From Sodiomyces alkalinus F11 (taxonomy: Eukaryota; Ascomycota; Sordariomycetes; Glomerellales; Plectosphaerellaceae), in the NCBI RefSeq assembly GCF_003711515.1, contig NW_021167085.1:1657691-1721690 (forward strand): 64,000 bases of DNA. The letters run 5' to 3'. The position numbers were made by a program, and so were the translations under genes. Shown here in pieces: positions 36,951 through 48,311 of the stretch; the stretch's first letter is position 1, and every line of letters begins with the position of its first letter. The notes under the pieces were generated by a model. That model was not told where the DNA came from. It ran no database searches and was given only the letters and a program-made list of their open reading frames with translations.

Positions 36951-39108
36951 CTACAGCATCGTGCCAAAGGTGTCGCTCTCCTCTCGGAACGGGTTGGGCT
37001 TGCGAGGGCTTCCTTCCTCGGTAGCCGCCTTGCGATGCCGGAACGTGAATCCAACGAAGAGGCCCTTGCTCATCTCTTCTTCGCGATCCGCCAAACCCTC
37101 CAGAGCCTGTTGCTTTTCGTGCACCTCCTTGTACTTAGCCATGTCCGCCTCGTTGGAAAAATCATCGAAGTAGCCAGCGTCCGTCTCCGAGTCCAGCTCG
37201 GGGACGAAGGGAGCTTTGGTCTGACGTAGTGTCTCCCACTCTACCTCGGCAAAGTAGTGATGCCCGTAAATGTCCTGGATGCGGGAGAAGCGTTTTGACC
37301 GGGAATTGATGCAACTGTAGAACATGACACGTCAGCGGTGAGGGAACTGCGAAGGTGTAGATAGAGGAAATGCGAAACATAATACTCACGTAGTGATGAA
37401 GTTCCAAGTGCGGTTGCTCAGGAAGTAGTTAGGATCTTCCCAAACAGGCCTTTTCAGAACCTCCTTCCAATGCTTCAGATTTCTCCACGTCTCGTCAGGG
37501 GTAGAACCGGCGAAAGGAGGGAATCCGGTCAGCGCTTCGAATAACATGCAGCCTAGACTCCAGTAATCCACCGTGAAGTCGTACTCCTCGCCCCGGAGCA
37601 CCTCCGGGGCCATGTAGTCAGGAGAGCCGACTATGGACTTGGCGTAATTCATGTCGTTCGCGCGCATCGACTGATATCCCTCTCGTCTTTCAGCAACGGT
37701 GCGCTGATCCATGGGCTTGCCAAAAGGAACCGACGTCTCCGATGCCTTTTCCAACCGGATCCGCATCGACTCAATCTTGGCAGGGGCTAGCATGCCAGCA
37801 GCCAACCCGAAATCGGTCAGCTTAACGTGGCCCGTGGAATCGACGAGGAAGTTTTCGGGCTTGAGGTCACGGTGGATGTAGCCGAGCTGATGGAGGGCGT
37901 CGACGGCGCAAAACATCTCCGCAATGTAGAATCGGGCATGGCGGTTGCTGAGCACGCCAGTATTGTTGAGGAGCGTCCGGAAGTCACCGCCCGGCACGTA
38001 CTCCATGGCAAGATAGATGCTCTTGTCGTCTTGAAAGGAGTATAGCAACCGGACGAGCCACTCGCTCTTTGCTGTGGTGAGAATGTCTCTCTCGGTGAGA
38101 ACGTGGCGGATCTCATCCAACTTGAACAGCAGCTTTTTGCTCATGACTTTCAGGGCACACACTTCACGGGTATCCTTCTTCTGGGCAAGGAACACCTGGC
38201 CGTAGCCTCCCTGTCCAACCTGTGTGAGGATCTGGAAGTCACCCTGACGCAGCCGGACCCGCCTCTTGCGAAGATTGGCACGCTCCCGTCCCGTGTATTT
38301 CTGCCACATCTGTTTGTACGTCTCTTCATCCGTCTCGTCTTGGGGGAACTCGGCTCGGAAAGCAGCCAGACGACTCTGCCGCGAACCGACGTACGTGAGG
38401 AGGTCGAAATAATAGTCCAGAAAATCTACCAGATGCGTTTAGTGGCGGGTNNNNNNNNNNNNNNNNNNNNNNNNNNNNNNNNNNNNNNGGGGGGGTATGT
38501 TTCTTACAAAGCTGCGTCACGTTGACTAGCCTGCGAACGCTGGGTTGCTTGAGAATTTCCCGCTCTTCGGCAGTCAAGGCCCGTTGCGTGTTGAACCTCT
38601 TTGCGGGTGTGGTCGGCCTAGTATCCCGGGGCTGGTAGAAATCGTGGCGGGCAAGGGCGGCATGGGTCAGGGGCGCAGGAGAGTTCGTACCGCCGCCTCC
38701 CAGGTGCGAAGCGGGAGGGGTGTTCTCTTGTTCCTGCCGCTTCTTCAGGGGACTGCCGGCCGAGACGGCGGTTCGATTAAGGATGCTGTCTTCCACATTC
38801 GGGCTGGACTCGTCTAGTGGTTTCGCGGAGGATTTGCCCGGCGACAGTGGGGTTGTGATAACACTCTGAGGGCGACCTAGCTTGACAGGACTCTCGAGAG
38901 TAGAGGCAGCATTGAGTCTGAGTGCGTTTTCGAAGGCCTCGGGAAGTTCGTGAGCGCCAGGAGGAACCGTCTTTTTACTGGGACTGCCTTGCGGGGTGTT
39001 GGGAGGGTTGAGGAAGTCATGATTGCTGTATGTGGGAGTCTTGGGGCGGCCGGTAACGTTCTTGTCCTTACTCCCACCGGGAAAGAGGTTGGCCATGAAG
39101 CTGGCCAT
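36951..39108 (-). CDS. dbf2: DBF2/SidB-type NDR kinase
   Basis: Exons 39108-38508, 38425-37390 and 37314-36951 give 666 residues. The first join restores NVTQL-YFLDYYFDLLTYV and the second FITT-CINSRSKRF. After a Pro/Ser-rich N-terminus comes the Mob1-binding region (MWQKYTGRERANLRKRRVRL), then an AGC kinase domain from about 263: GQGGYGQVFL (P-loop), ALKVMSKK (Lys about 293), HRDLKPENFL, LTDFGLA, a long NDR-type insert, SIVGSPDYMAPE (activation segment) and a C-terminal hydrophobic motif FVGFTFRHR with its phosphorylatable Thr. In the MEN/SIN pathway the enzyme, with Mob1, drives mitotic exit and septation. The 38 N at 38451-38488 lie inside intron 1, so the protein is complete. Confidence 0.95.
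38451..38488. other. Assembly gap inside dbf2 intron 1
   Basis: 38 N bordered on the right by seven G. The intron runs from donor GTAAGA (38507) to acceptor GGTAG (38426), so no coding base is lost if the gap contains only intron. Confidence 0.9.
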
Positions 39109-39934
39109 GATTGAGAGCTGCTCTCCCAAACAGCAAACAGCGGGGATCTATGATATGATATGCAACGAGAGGGGGAATATAGAGAACTAAAGTGACAAGT
39201 AATTCTAGGAAGGCTGTAGAAAGAACTTTCTGAACACTTGCCTACCTCTGGCGACCTGAGAGAGGATTCCGAAATAAATAGAATCCGATGACGCACGTTC
39301 TTGACGGAGAACTAGCGATGAAGGGTGTCTCCGGTTGCCAGACGCCCGGTGGATGCGACGAGAGATATGGCTGATAAGTGGGATGGAGGGAAGTCGAGAA
39401 ACAACAGCAGGACCACGAAAGTAAAAGGGGTCTAGACGGGAGGCAAGGGGAAGTTAAATGGAGGAGAGCAGGTTCACCCAGAGGCAGCCTGAGCGAGCCC
39501 AAGTGGAAGGTGCGCCGTCGCAGGAGACGATTCAGGGTTAAGGTGTTGCCCGCAGTTAAGGAATGCAGGGATGTTATTGGGTGGGGCAAGGCCGAGTCAA
39601 CAAGCGTTGCATAAGCAACGACACAGGAACGTGATACCAAATACGGGACATTATGTACGAAATAGGTACCTACCTAGGTACCACTTCAGTTTTTGGGCTT
39701 CTCTATCACGTGTCTGATCCGATAAGACGAAGCTTCCCGTCCGTCCAGGTTGCCATCGGCCGATAAGGATTTATCGCCATTCTGGCACGGGTAAGGCAGG
39801 CAGTCATCCGTCAAGATATCATCAGTTTGAACGGTCTGCTCAACCACGCGACTCCGCAAGCCCTACGAAAGCCATCTCTCGACGTTGTCTCAGCTGAACC
39901 CAATTGAGGAAGCTCTTTAAGGCATTTGGAAGAA
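39109..39934. promoter_or_regulatory. Divergent promoter region dbf2 / WBP11-like
   Basis: 826 bp between two start codons pointing away from each other. It contains the palindromic block ATAGGTACCTACCTAGGTACC near 39660 and TATCACGTG, an E-box-like CACGTG, near 39706. Factor assignment is not possible by eye. Confidence 0.5.
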
Positions 39935-40851
39935 ATGACAAAGGAACGAAACTACAACCCAGTTCAAGCCCAGCGCAAGGCTGACAAGGCCAAAGCCATT
40001 AAAAAGGGTAGGGAAATATCTCCGACCTTCGCCGTACTACTTGGCACCAACGGCACCAAACCATTCGACTCTGCTAACTGTAGTTTTTGCCCTCTCTAGG
40101 CAAGGCAGAGGTGCAGAACCGTCGCAACGACAAGCTCGCCAGACGTAATCCCGACCGCATCCAGAAGCAGATCGACGATCTTAAAGCTGTTACGACAAAT
40201 GGCGGCAAGCTCTCACGGCATGAGGAGCAGGTATTAGAGGGCCTCGAGAAGGAGCTTCAGGCGGTGAAGAAGGCGCGGGAGGCTTTGGGCGACCGGGCGC
40301 CTTCTTTCGGGAGCGGTCTCGGGCATGGGGGCAGGGGAGGAGGGACCGGCGTGTTGGGCAAGCGGCGACGCGATGCCGAGAACGCGTCCAGCGACGACGA
40401 AGATATCCCGGAGGATGTGAGAAGCATACCTATGCCGCGAGACACACCACCTCCGATACCGAAGCAGGTGATGGACGCCTGGTACGCGAAGCGGCGAGCG
40501 CGGCGGCAGGCGGAGCTGCAACATCAGACCGAGACTGAGGGCCGAAGGGATCGCTCGGAAGACAGGAACAATAAACCGGCCCCTACCCCGGTGCTGGAGG
40601 CGAAGACGGTATACGAAGCGAAGCCCATGGTACGGAATCTGCATAAGGAGGCGGTGTCGGCATTTGTGCCCAGCGTGGTCAGAAGCAAGCTAGACAAGGG
40701 CAAAGGGCGAAGTGGGCTTATGGAACCCGAGGAAGCTGATGCATTGGAGAAGGAGGGCTATTTGAAGGGCCGTGATAGGCCACAACAGGACACAGGAGCT
40801 TCCGGTTCACACAGAGTCACAGTCGAGGAAGTGGAAGATGAGGCAGGGTGA
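39935..40851 (+). CDS. WBP11-like splicing-associated protein
   Basis: Exons 39935-40007 and 40100-40851 give 274 residues; the intron is GTAGGG...CTCTAG, phase 1. The N-terminus MTKERNYNPVQAQRKADKAK followed by KKGKAEVQNRRNDKLARRNP is the WBP11 (Wbp11/SNP70) N-terminal domain, and a coiled region follows. The middle has Arg/Gly and acidic stretches and a proline motif (PRDTPPPIPKQVMDAWY) of the kind bound by WW or SH3 domains. The C-terminus is charged and Lys-rich, suggesting a nuclear protein. Animal homologues bind WW-domain splicing factors and PP1 and act in pre-mRNA splicing; here the role is inferred. Confidence 0.88.
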
Positions 40852-41130
40852 CGAGGAATGATGAGGAACGAGTGGGTGCAACGATGGATGGATGAGCCAC
40901 AACTTGAAGGGGGAATTCGGATACATGTCCACAAGCCTGGCTGTCATCAAATCTGCTGTACCACAATCCAAGAATGAGTTCTAATCCCCGAGGATGAAGC
41001 AGAAAGGGCGCGGAGTTCAGCAGTTCGGCAGTTCAACAGCTTCCAGTGAATCGAGCGACGTTACTGGTGCGCAAAGGTGGCTCTGCCGCCTTTCGAAAGG
41101 TGCCGCCCAGTAGCCAGTGCCTGTTGGTCT

Positions 41131-41203
41131 CACCTACCTACCTATTCTTAACTGTAATTGACTTACCTACCTACCTAAATAAGCTACCTACCTACCTTAC
41201 CTT
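41131..41203. repeat. ACCTACCT tetranucleotide repeats
   Basis: Three clusters of CTAC/ACCT units downstream of the WBP11-like gene, separated by 20-25 bases of unrelated sequence. Confidence 0.85.
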
Positions 41204-42504
41204 TGGGCATACCAACTACCGTGCCTTACCTTATTCGCCTGTAACGATCTCAGGCTTATGATTGGTCCATATGGTATCGGGAGGACCTCCGAGGGGTTAC
41301 TGCCCTTCTATTGGGTAACGGTGTGACAATATCGTACGATGGTACCGTAGGTGTCATCCAAAGGCGGACACAATGAGGGACAATGAGGGAAGCAGCAAAT
41401 TCGGAGACCGGAAGTACCTACCTTGATCGAAGGGCGCTGTCTTCGCCCGGATACCTCGTAGTACTCTTTCTCGGTGGGCCCCTTCGTTACCTATCGCCCT
41501 TTCACAGTGATGGGAGTCCCAGACAGCCGGGTCCTTCTCTCGTCCCGCCATCATCTCTTTTGAGGAGAGTTGGATCCGTTTCCATCTGCCCAACCCTCTT
41601 CTCCTCCTTGCTTATTATTATTTTTATATTCTCCCCCTCCTGTCTTCACCCTTCCCTCCCACTTTACTTTTGTCGTGTTTCTGACCTTGTAGTGCATCCT
41701 CTTCTGCGTGGACACCCATACTGTCTCACAACCTCTTCGACCAACCCATCTTCTCTATCGACCGAGGCGCCTGTCCCATGCCTGGTACATTGAGCCCTAC
41801 CCCCGAAACGCCAGTAGGATGCACATCGCAGCCGGGCATGTGGCCTTGAACTGCCTGCATAATAACGATTCTGACTTCCTACACCGTGGAGTCCTCGACC
41901 CTCACCCGCCGTCATCCAAATGACGCCGCTTCCGAGTTGTCATCCACGCATCCAGGGCCAGAGGAAATGCGGGAGGTGACTCCTCCCAGAATCACCAATC
42001 CTTTTGGAATGTACTCGTTTGAGAGATATGTCGAGGCAACAACCGCCTAGCTGCTCCAGAGCACCAACCATGCGTGCCTCCATGATGGAGATCTCGAACG
42101 ACTCGGAATTTCGCGCTCTCTATCTCCTACTGCAGGCCCAAGGCATTTTCCGGGCACATCCCAGTAGAGGTACGTCCTATAGCATGGCAAGAGCTAGGAA
42201 TCGAGCAGAAAAGGGAGATATTCGGGGAACCCTATAGCCCTGATTCGGTCGAATTTCTTCAGGTCGCCGCCTAAAGGGCCGCGCTTGCTACGACGGTGCT
42301 TCCCTGACGGCCTGCAACTATGCCCGCCTGCTCAATACCGGCCTTTGCAGGTGCTCAACTAGTTGGAATGTCCGAAAAATGTTTGATCTTGTGTCATAGC
42401 CCGTCTTGGGTTGTCGTTAACCGGCCAATGCTCCTGCTATTGCTACCACGCATCAGCAATTATTGTCACTTACGACTGGCAAGGCGGGTTGTTGCAAATA
42501 GAGC

Positions 42505-42562
42505 AGAAGGAAAGAAAGAAAGAAAAAAAAAAAAGGAAAAAAAAAAAAGGGGGGGGGGGGGG
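42505..42562. repeat. Polypurine tract ending in 14 G
   Basis: GAAGGAAAGAAAGAAAG leads into long A runs and then 14 G. Homopolymer lengths may be unreliable. Confidence 0.9.
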
Positions 42563-43712
42563 TCCGGCTCCTGGGAGCTTACACTTTCCAGGGTCCAGGG
42601 CCCGATTGCAGGTGAGAATTTTGCCCGAAATGAATTCCAATCTCTGCTTTTTTTGTCTGATATGTGCCGGTGCTTGCCATAACTAACTAGATGAAGCCCG
42701 TCCAATCCATTATAGCCCTTCCAGTCTACTCTCCAGAGTCCTGGGTAGGGTCAGCAGCGAATTTTGGGCCCTCCGAAGGTCGAGAGGGGTATACAGATCG
42801 GACAACCCAGCAGTGCAACGAAGACAAGCTTCGTTCTGTCCCCGAAAAGATCGGAATTGTTGCCACTTCAATAAAGTTGGCCAATCCCTTTCCAGACGGA
42901 AAAGAAAAACCTCCTTCTACGCTACCAAGTGGGTTTTTTCTTCTTACGTTGTACACGTGTATTGCGACATCCCAGCCGCAGTGGAAGAGCGATGGGCCTG
43001 TTTCGTGCGATCTGGACAATTAGGTGTCTGTTACATCACCATCGGGTACCCAGCCGAAACGAGGAAGATCAAACCAAAAACGATTCCTATCTCCGACTTT
43101 TCAGTCGGTGCACAATTGTGTGCACACCCGATGCGGTTTATCTTCAGCAGATCTGGTCCAGAGTCCACCGTGTCGGAGGCGGGCAAGACTCCGACGAGGG
43201 TCCAATGCGGGTGGGGTTCCACGCCTCGAAAGCCCCTGTGGTTTGTGGCTTGTGGCAACGGACGGGCCCGTGACGGCAACAAAAGATCTGAGATTTGCGT
43301 CACCCGCTTATTCGCGACAACTAGACACAGGCGTTCCAGGCACAGGGAGGGGCGAGGGGCGAACAAATCGAGCCTTGAAACGAGAACTCTGCTTCCTTGC
43401 TAGGGAAGGGTATATACGTGCGAGAGGCGGCAACGTCGGACAGGCGCACACTGAAGTGGTCAAAAAGCCCCAGAATCAAACCAGCTCTAGCCCGCCTTTG
43501 CTATCCTGGTTTTTCATTGGCTATCTATCCACCATCAAAACGTACCCCAACCAGAGCAGCCCGGCGGACATGAGGCGGCCCAAGCCCCTCGCCCCAGTGC
43601 TGATCTACCTGGCAGACCAACAGCACGGGACGTCCTTGTTCAACTGCACGTGCGCGCTTCGTCTGATGCGGAGGACAAGACCGGTAGCTCATCTCGACGG
43701 AGACGGTGGAGG

Positions 43713-44760
43713 ATGAAGTCGCTCCGCGAGATCCTGCCCGCACCAGCGAGCCAAACCACGGCAAATTCCCCCGTCGACGAGTCGGAGCCGACCCCGACCC
43801 CGCAGGCGCGGTCATCATCCGTGGGGAGGAGACGGCCCCAGACCCGAGTGGCGTGCACGCCATGCCGACGAAAGAAGTCGAAATGCGACGGCCGACGTCC
43901 TGTGTGTTCGGCCTGCACCAACGCGGGCTCGCCGCAAGATTGCGAGTACGATGCAGATCCAGACATCTCTCGCGTAGCGGCTCTGCGGAAGAAGTCCGAG
44001 GACCTTCAACGCCGTGTCGCTCTTCTCGAGGAGCTCTTCCACTTACTGGCCCTGCGCCCCGAGCAAGACTCGATCGAAATCCTACGTCGTATGCGGACCA
44101 CCAACTATCAGACGGATCTCGAGCATCTCGTCAAGTTCATCCGGGAGGGAGACTTGCTAGTACAAGCCGCGACGGCCGGGTCGAGTAGTCTTGCAAAGAA
44201 GCCGTTGTTCACCCCTCCCACGGAACTGGTGGGAACTGCGATGTACGACGAGATTGCCTCGCTCTTCGAAACACTGCAAGCCCCCCCCCCCTTTTCACCT
44301 TCTCCCCGGCGATAGGCGGCTGCCCCGCCGACCAGAGGTGGTTGTGACCGGCCAATTTCGACCACGTACTGACATGACGCGATCTTCAGTAACTCGGGTG
44401 TAGAGAGACTCGATCATGCCTCCAGAGCCGCTTTCTTAAACGCGCTGAGGCAACGGATTAGTGAACTGGCCACCCTTACGTCCGATACGGCAGATCTCGG
44501 ACAGCTTCCGTGATGGGATCATTGTACCGCTCGAAACGGTCGACCGAGTTCGACCACATTCTCGCCCGACGAGGCTATCCAAGACATCGCCCACAGCCAT
44601 CTTTCCACCAATTCTATACGAATCCAACCCCGCGGCTTTTCTACTCTTGACGACTTTATGACTAGATGGGGACGGCAATATTGAGTGCCTGGGCTTCATA
44701 CGAACACAATGTTTATCTGATTAAGCGATTCGGGATTCTACCACGAAGGAAGTGTTTTTA
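43713..44760 (+). pseudogene. Decayed Zn2Cys6 transcription factor
   Basis: From ATG 43713 the frame encodes an intact zinc cluster, RVACTPCRRKKSKCDG and RPVCSACTNAG (C-x2-C-x6-C-x6-C-x2-C-x8-C), then a linker helix and LEHLVKFIREGDLL, normal for fungal Zn2Cys6 regulators. The frame dies just after an 11-C tract (44281-44291). A second exon is evident after a TACTGAC branch and TTCAG (acceptor 44389). It reads NSGVERLDHASRAAFLNALR and so on until TGA at 44511, continues in the same frame with SPDEAIQDIAHSHL, IRIQPRGFSTLDDFMTRWGR to TGA at 44682, then shifts frame to SAWASYEHNVYLIKRFGILP. These are family-typical blocks. At least three lesions exist. A protein of about 200 residues carrying only the DNA-binding part could still be made. 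Confidence 0.75.
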
Positions 44761-46725
44761 CCGCTTCTATACATCCTCGCCGTTTTTTTCACGCCATTGA
44801 TCGATATGCGACAACGATGGTATGCCAGTAGAGTAACAGGAAAAGAGAAAAGGATAATGGAACTTTGGTTCGGCAAAAGGGAGAAGAGGGTATATGTACC
44901 TGAAGGTACGGTTATTGATGTTGGCGTTGGTTTATGGGTTTGGACTGCAAACCCGAAGGCAAAGGTACCAGGTGGTTTTTTGCTCGCACTACCTCCAATA
45001 CGGAGAGGTGGCCGATTAAGTACCCGTTGTCTCCTTTACAGGAAGTGAAGCAACATGTTGTCTGGATAAGGTAGAATGGGGACCTAGGTACCTTGGGCAG
45101 GAACCCGGATGATGGCGAACAGAACATCACATGTTTCTTCATTCATCCCATGTCTTTGCATAAAAGAAGGGAGAGGTTGACTCGACTACGCCCAGATCTT
45201 TCAAGGCCTTCAATATTTACCACTTGACACCAGACTTCTTCTATTTTTTTCGTTTCTTGATGCTTGTCCTGTTATATATATACTTACTTCTCTGAAGATA
45301 TGTCGGTGTTGGCTGCCAGCTAGATAGCCCGGAAGGGGTTTGATTAAGTTGCATGGATGGACGCGATCGACGTCGCTGCAATAGGTACCTGAACGACAGC
45401 GTGCTATGCATGGTAACTGGGATTTGTGTGGACATGGCGAATGTGGTGGAACTGGCGGACGTGGACACATGGCGGTGCTTCAGGATAGACCAAATATTAT
45501 CCACACTTGCCTTCGGCTTGGATTTCGAGGACGGAATTGAGATTATGACGGCCGAGAGAGTGTGTTTTCCCTTGGCAGCATCCGGGTCTCCTCGATCCCC
45601 GGCACTTGGAGTAAGAAGTAAAGGGGGCGGCATGCGTTTGGGTGGTCTGGCTGGGAGCCCAGGGTCCTTGGAATTCTGTACATAATGCTCGGATGGCTTT
45701 GAGTGGCGGATTAGTCGCAGAATTTCTTGGTCTGCTTCTTGGTCTGCTTCTTTGGGCTCTGCTGGAGGACGAAGGGGGTGTGTAGAGAAGATGCAATGCA
45801 GGATGGATGCCTTGCATTAGTCGCAGGGACAAGACATGCAACATGCATACTAAAAGGGAGTCCAGAGTTGCAGGGTCTTCTCGGGGAAAAAAAGAAAGAA
45901 AAGAAGAAGACAAAAAGGAAAAGTGGACAAGAGGAGGAAATGGCGGTCCTGCGGACACCGGAGTAGGACTCCGGTGACTAAGCAATATGACCAGGCGATA
46001 CGCAATTGCCCCGAGGGAAATGAAATACGAAAAATTACTTGGTAAGTTCCAACGATGGACCGACATCCCTTCTTATCCTCAATTTTCCCTTCCAAGACGG
46101 CGATTCGCGTCTCGGGACTTGTATTTCACTTGTAACCGTGTTCTGAGACAAGGGGCAGAGGAAGAGATGAACGCAGGTCACTTACCTGCCATAGGCTCTG
46201 TCTGACTTACAGGCTACGCTACAGGCTACGGGCTACGCTACGGGAGATTACTTAAAATGACGGGATTCAACTTGGCCCTTCTACATTGTAATTACTAAAC
46301 AACGACAGACGTACTAATAAAATAACGTGCGCCCTGCCGCCTACTTCATTTCCGTTCCCCCACCTTTCCTCGGAGTGTTGCCGCCTCCGAGTGGACATGG
46401 TGAAAAAGACAGGTTTCGGTTTTCAAGCCCTCGATTCGAACTCCATTTCGGTGTCTTCTCTTACGTCTTCTCTTACGTTTCCCCGGGGTAAGATTCTCCG
46501 AGTCTCGTGGGTTTGTCAAATGAGGGAAGTGGATAGTCCGGGGGAAGGGTAGACGTAATAAGCGGGGAGGAAGGCGGCGATGTTCTTCTCTTCCTTGGCC
46601 GAGGAGGCAAAGGCAGAAATATGAGACAACCAGACAGCCAGACAGCCAGACCAGACACCAAGACATCCGAGGCCAGACAACGGACAACACACACACCAAA
46701 CACCAGAGCAAGGAACCGTAAAAGA
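44761..46725. other. Intergenic, no supported gene
   Basis: About 2 kb between the pseudogene and the MFS transporter. An ACCTAGGTACCTT word lies near 45080. Open frames on the minus strand at 45241-46066 have no recognisable domain. Confidence 0.5.
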
Positions 46726-48311
46726 ATGGGCCACCAGTCTTCTAGCCCGGAGACGGCAGACCCAGGCCGAAACGAGGGCGGTGCAGATACGGTGCCGATC
46801 CACAGATATGAGAGCGCCGCGGACGACGTTGTTTCCCTGGGCACCGTGAGCAAGGACCTACCTTCTCTGGCGCAGAGCACTAGACCCGCAGCAGTGACGG
46901 CCAGATCATCCTCCAAGGCGAAAACGAAAAGACGGTCGACGGACTCGAAGCAGGACACCGAAGGAGGCCCCGAGAATGAGGGGGACGACGAGGAGGAGGA
47001 GGGGCAGGAGGAGACGTACCCAGAGGGAGGACTGCAAGCGTGGCTCGTGGTGTTGGGGTCATGGCTCGCGCTGTTCTCGGCCATGGGTCTCATGAATAGC
47101 TTGGCCACCTTCCATGCTTACATCGGGGAGCACCAGCTACGAGAGTACAGCCATGGTGCCGTCGGGTGGATCTTCTCCGTCTACACGTTCTTGTGCTTTT
47201 TCGGCGGCATCTACATCGGTCCCGTCTTTGACAAGTATGGACCGCGGTGGCTCATTCTGTCGGGGTCGCTGTGTGTGGTTGCTTCTCTCATGCTATTGAG
47301 CATATCTACTGGTAATTTTTGCACCTTTTTTGGGGCGGGGTCTTCTTCTTTTCACACCCGACTGTCGCTGACGAAAAGATCCATGGCCCGCTTTCTACAG
47401 AATACTGGCACTTCATGCTCTCTTTCGGCCTCCTGAACGGGATTGGGGGCTCGCTCATATTCACCCCTTCCATCGCGGCGGTGGGCCACTTCTTCCGCGA
47501 CCGGCGCGGGCTGGCCACAGGGGTAGCGACCACGGGAGGTTCGCTCGGCGGCATCATGTTCCCGCTGGCGATGCACGAGCTGTTCGGGCGCATCGGCTGG
47601 GCGTGGACGGTGCGGGTGGTGGGGTTCATCTGCGCCGGGTGCTTCGGCGTGGCCAACCTCCTGATCCGGTCCCGGCTGCCGCCGGCGCGGGACGCGACGG
47701 CCCACCCGGACGTGCGGATCCTGCGGGAGCCGGCGTTCGCGTTCACCACGGCGGGGGTGTTCCTCCTCGAGTTCGGGCTCTTCATCCCGCTGACCTACAT
47801 CTCGAGCTTCATGGTGTCGGCCGGGTTCGACGCCGACATCTCGTACCGCATCCTGCCGATCCTCAACGCCGCCAGCGTCGTGGGCCGCGTCGTGGCCGGG
47901 TGGTGGGGGGACCTGTTCGGGGCGTACAACAGCAACATCCTGTCGGTGGCGCTGACCATCGTGGCGTGCCTGGCGGTGTGGCTGCCGTTCGGCGAGAGCT
48001 CGCTCGCGGCCATGGTCATCTTCGCCGTCATGTTCGGGTTCGCGAGCGGCAACAACATCAGCATCAGCCCCGTGTGCATCGGGCGGCTCTGCAAGACGCA
48101 GAACTACGGCCGCTACTACGCCACCACCTACACTGTGGTGTCGGTCGCGTGCTTGGTGGGCATCCCCATCGGCGGAGAGATCATCTCGGCTACCGGCGGG
48201 AAGTACTGGGGGGTGATCATCTTTACCGGAGCGATGTACGCGGGATCGCTTGCGGCTCTTTGGGCGGCCAAGGTGGTTTGCGTTGGGTGGAGAATCCTGG
48301 CCATATTCTGA
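46726..48311 (+). CDS. MFS transporter, monocarboxylate-porter (MCH/MCT) type
   Basis: Exons 46726-47311 and 47401-48311 give 498 residues; the intron is GTAATT...CTACAG, phase 1. About 105 hydrophilic residues, rich in Ser, Lys and Glu, precede YPEGGLQAWLVVLGSWLALF, the classic start of TM1 in the fungal monocarboxylate-porter family. This is followed by GPVFDKYGPRWLILSGS (loop 2-3 motif), EYWHFMLSFGLLNGIGGSL and GHFFRDRRGLATGVATTGGS. Twelve membrane segments can be laid out. Yeast members carry riboflavin (Mch5) or have unknown cargo, so the substrate is undefined. An upstream in-frame ATG at 46621 is possible; 46726 starts a more usual N-terminus. Confidence 0.9.

Larger units (their letters stand above)
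40852..43712. other. Intergenic; possible decayed coding traces
   Basis: 2.9 kb. It contains ACCTACCT repeats (about 41131-41203), a polypurine tract with 14 G (42505-42562) and a short stretch with protein-like frames at 41778-42060 (see findings). Frames of up to about 200 codons at 42813-43716 have no recognisable domain and overlap each other in three frames, so I do not call them. Confidence 0.5.

Noticed and set aside
42813..43716. Overlapping frames of up to 230 codons before the Zn2Cys6 relic
   Set aside because: Three frames are open at once and none looks like a protein family.
44502..44550. Short intron that would remove the TGA at 44511
   Set aside because: A GTGATG donor with a CCGAG acceptor would be only 42 nt, with no branch site and a poor acceptor; a true stop is simpler.
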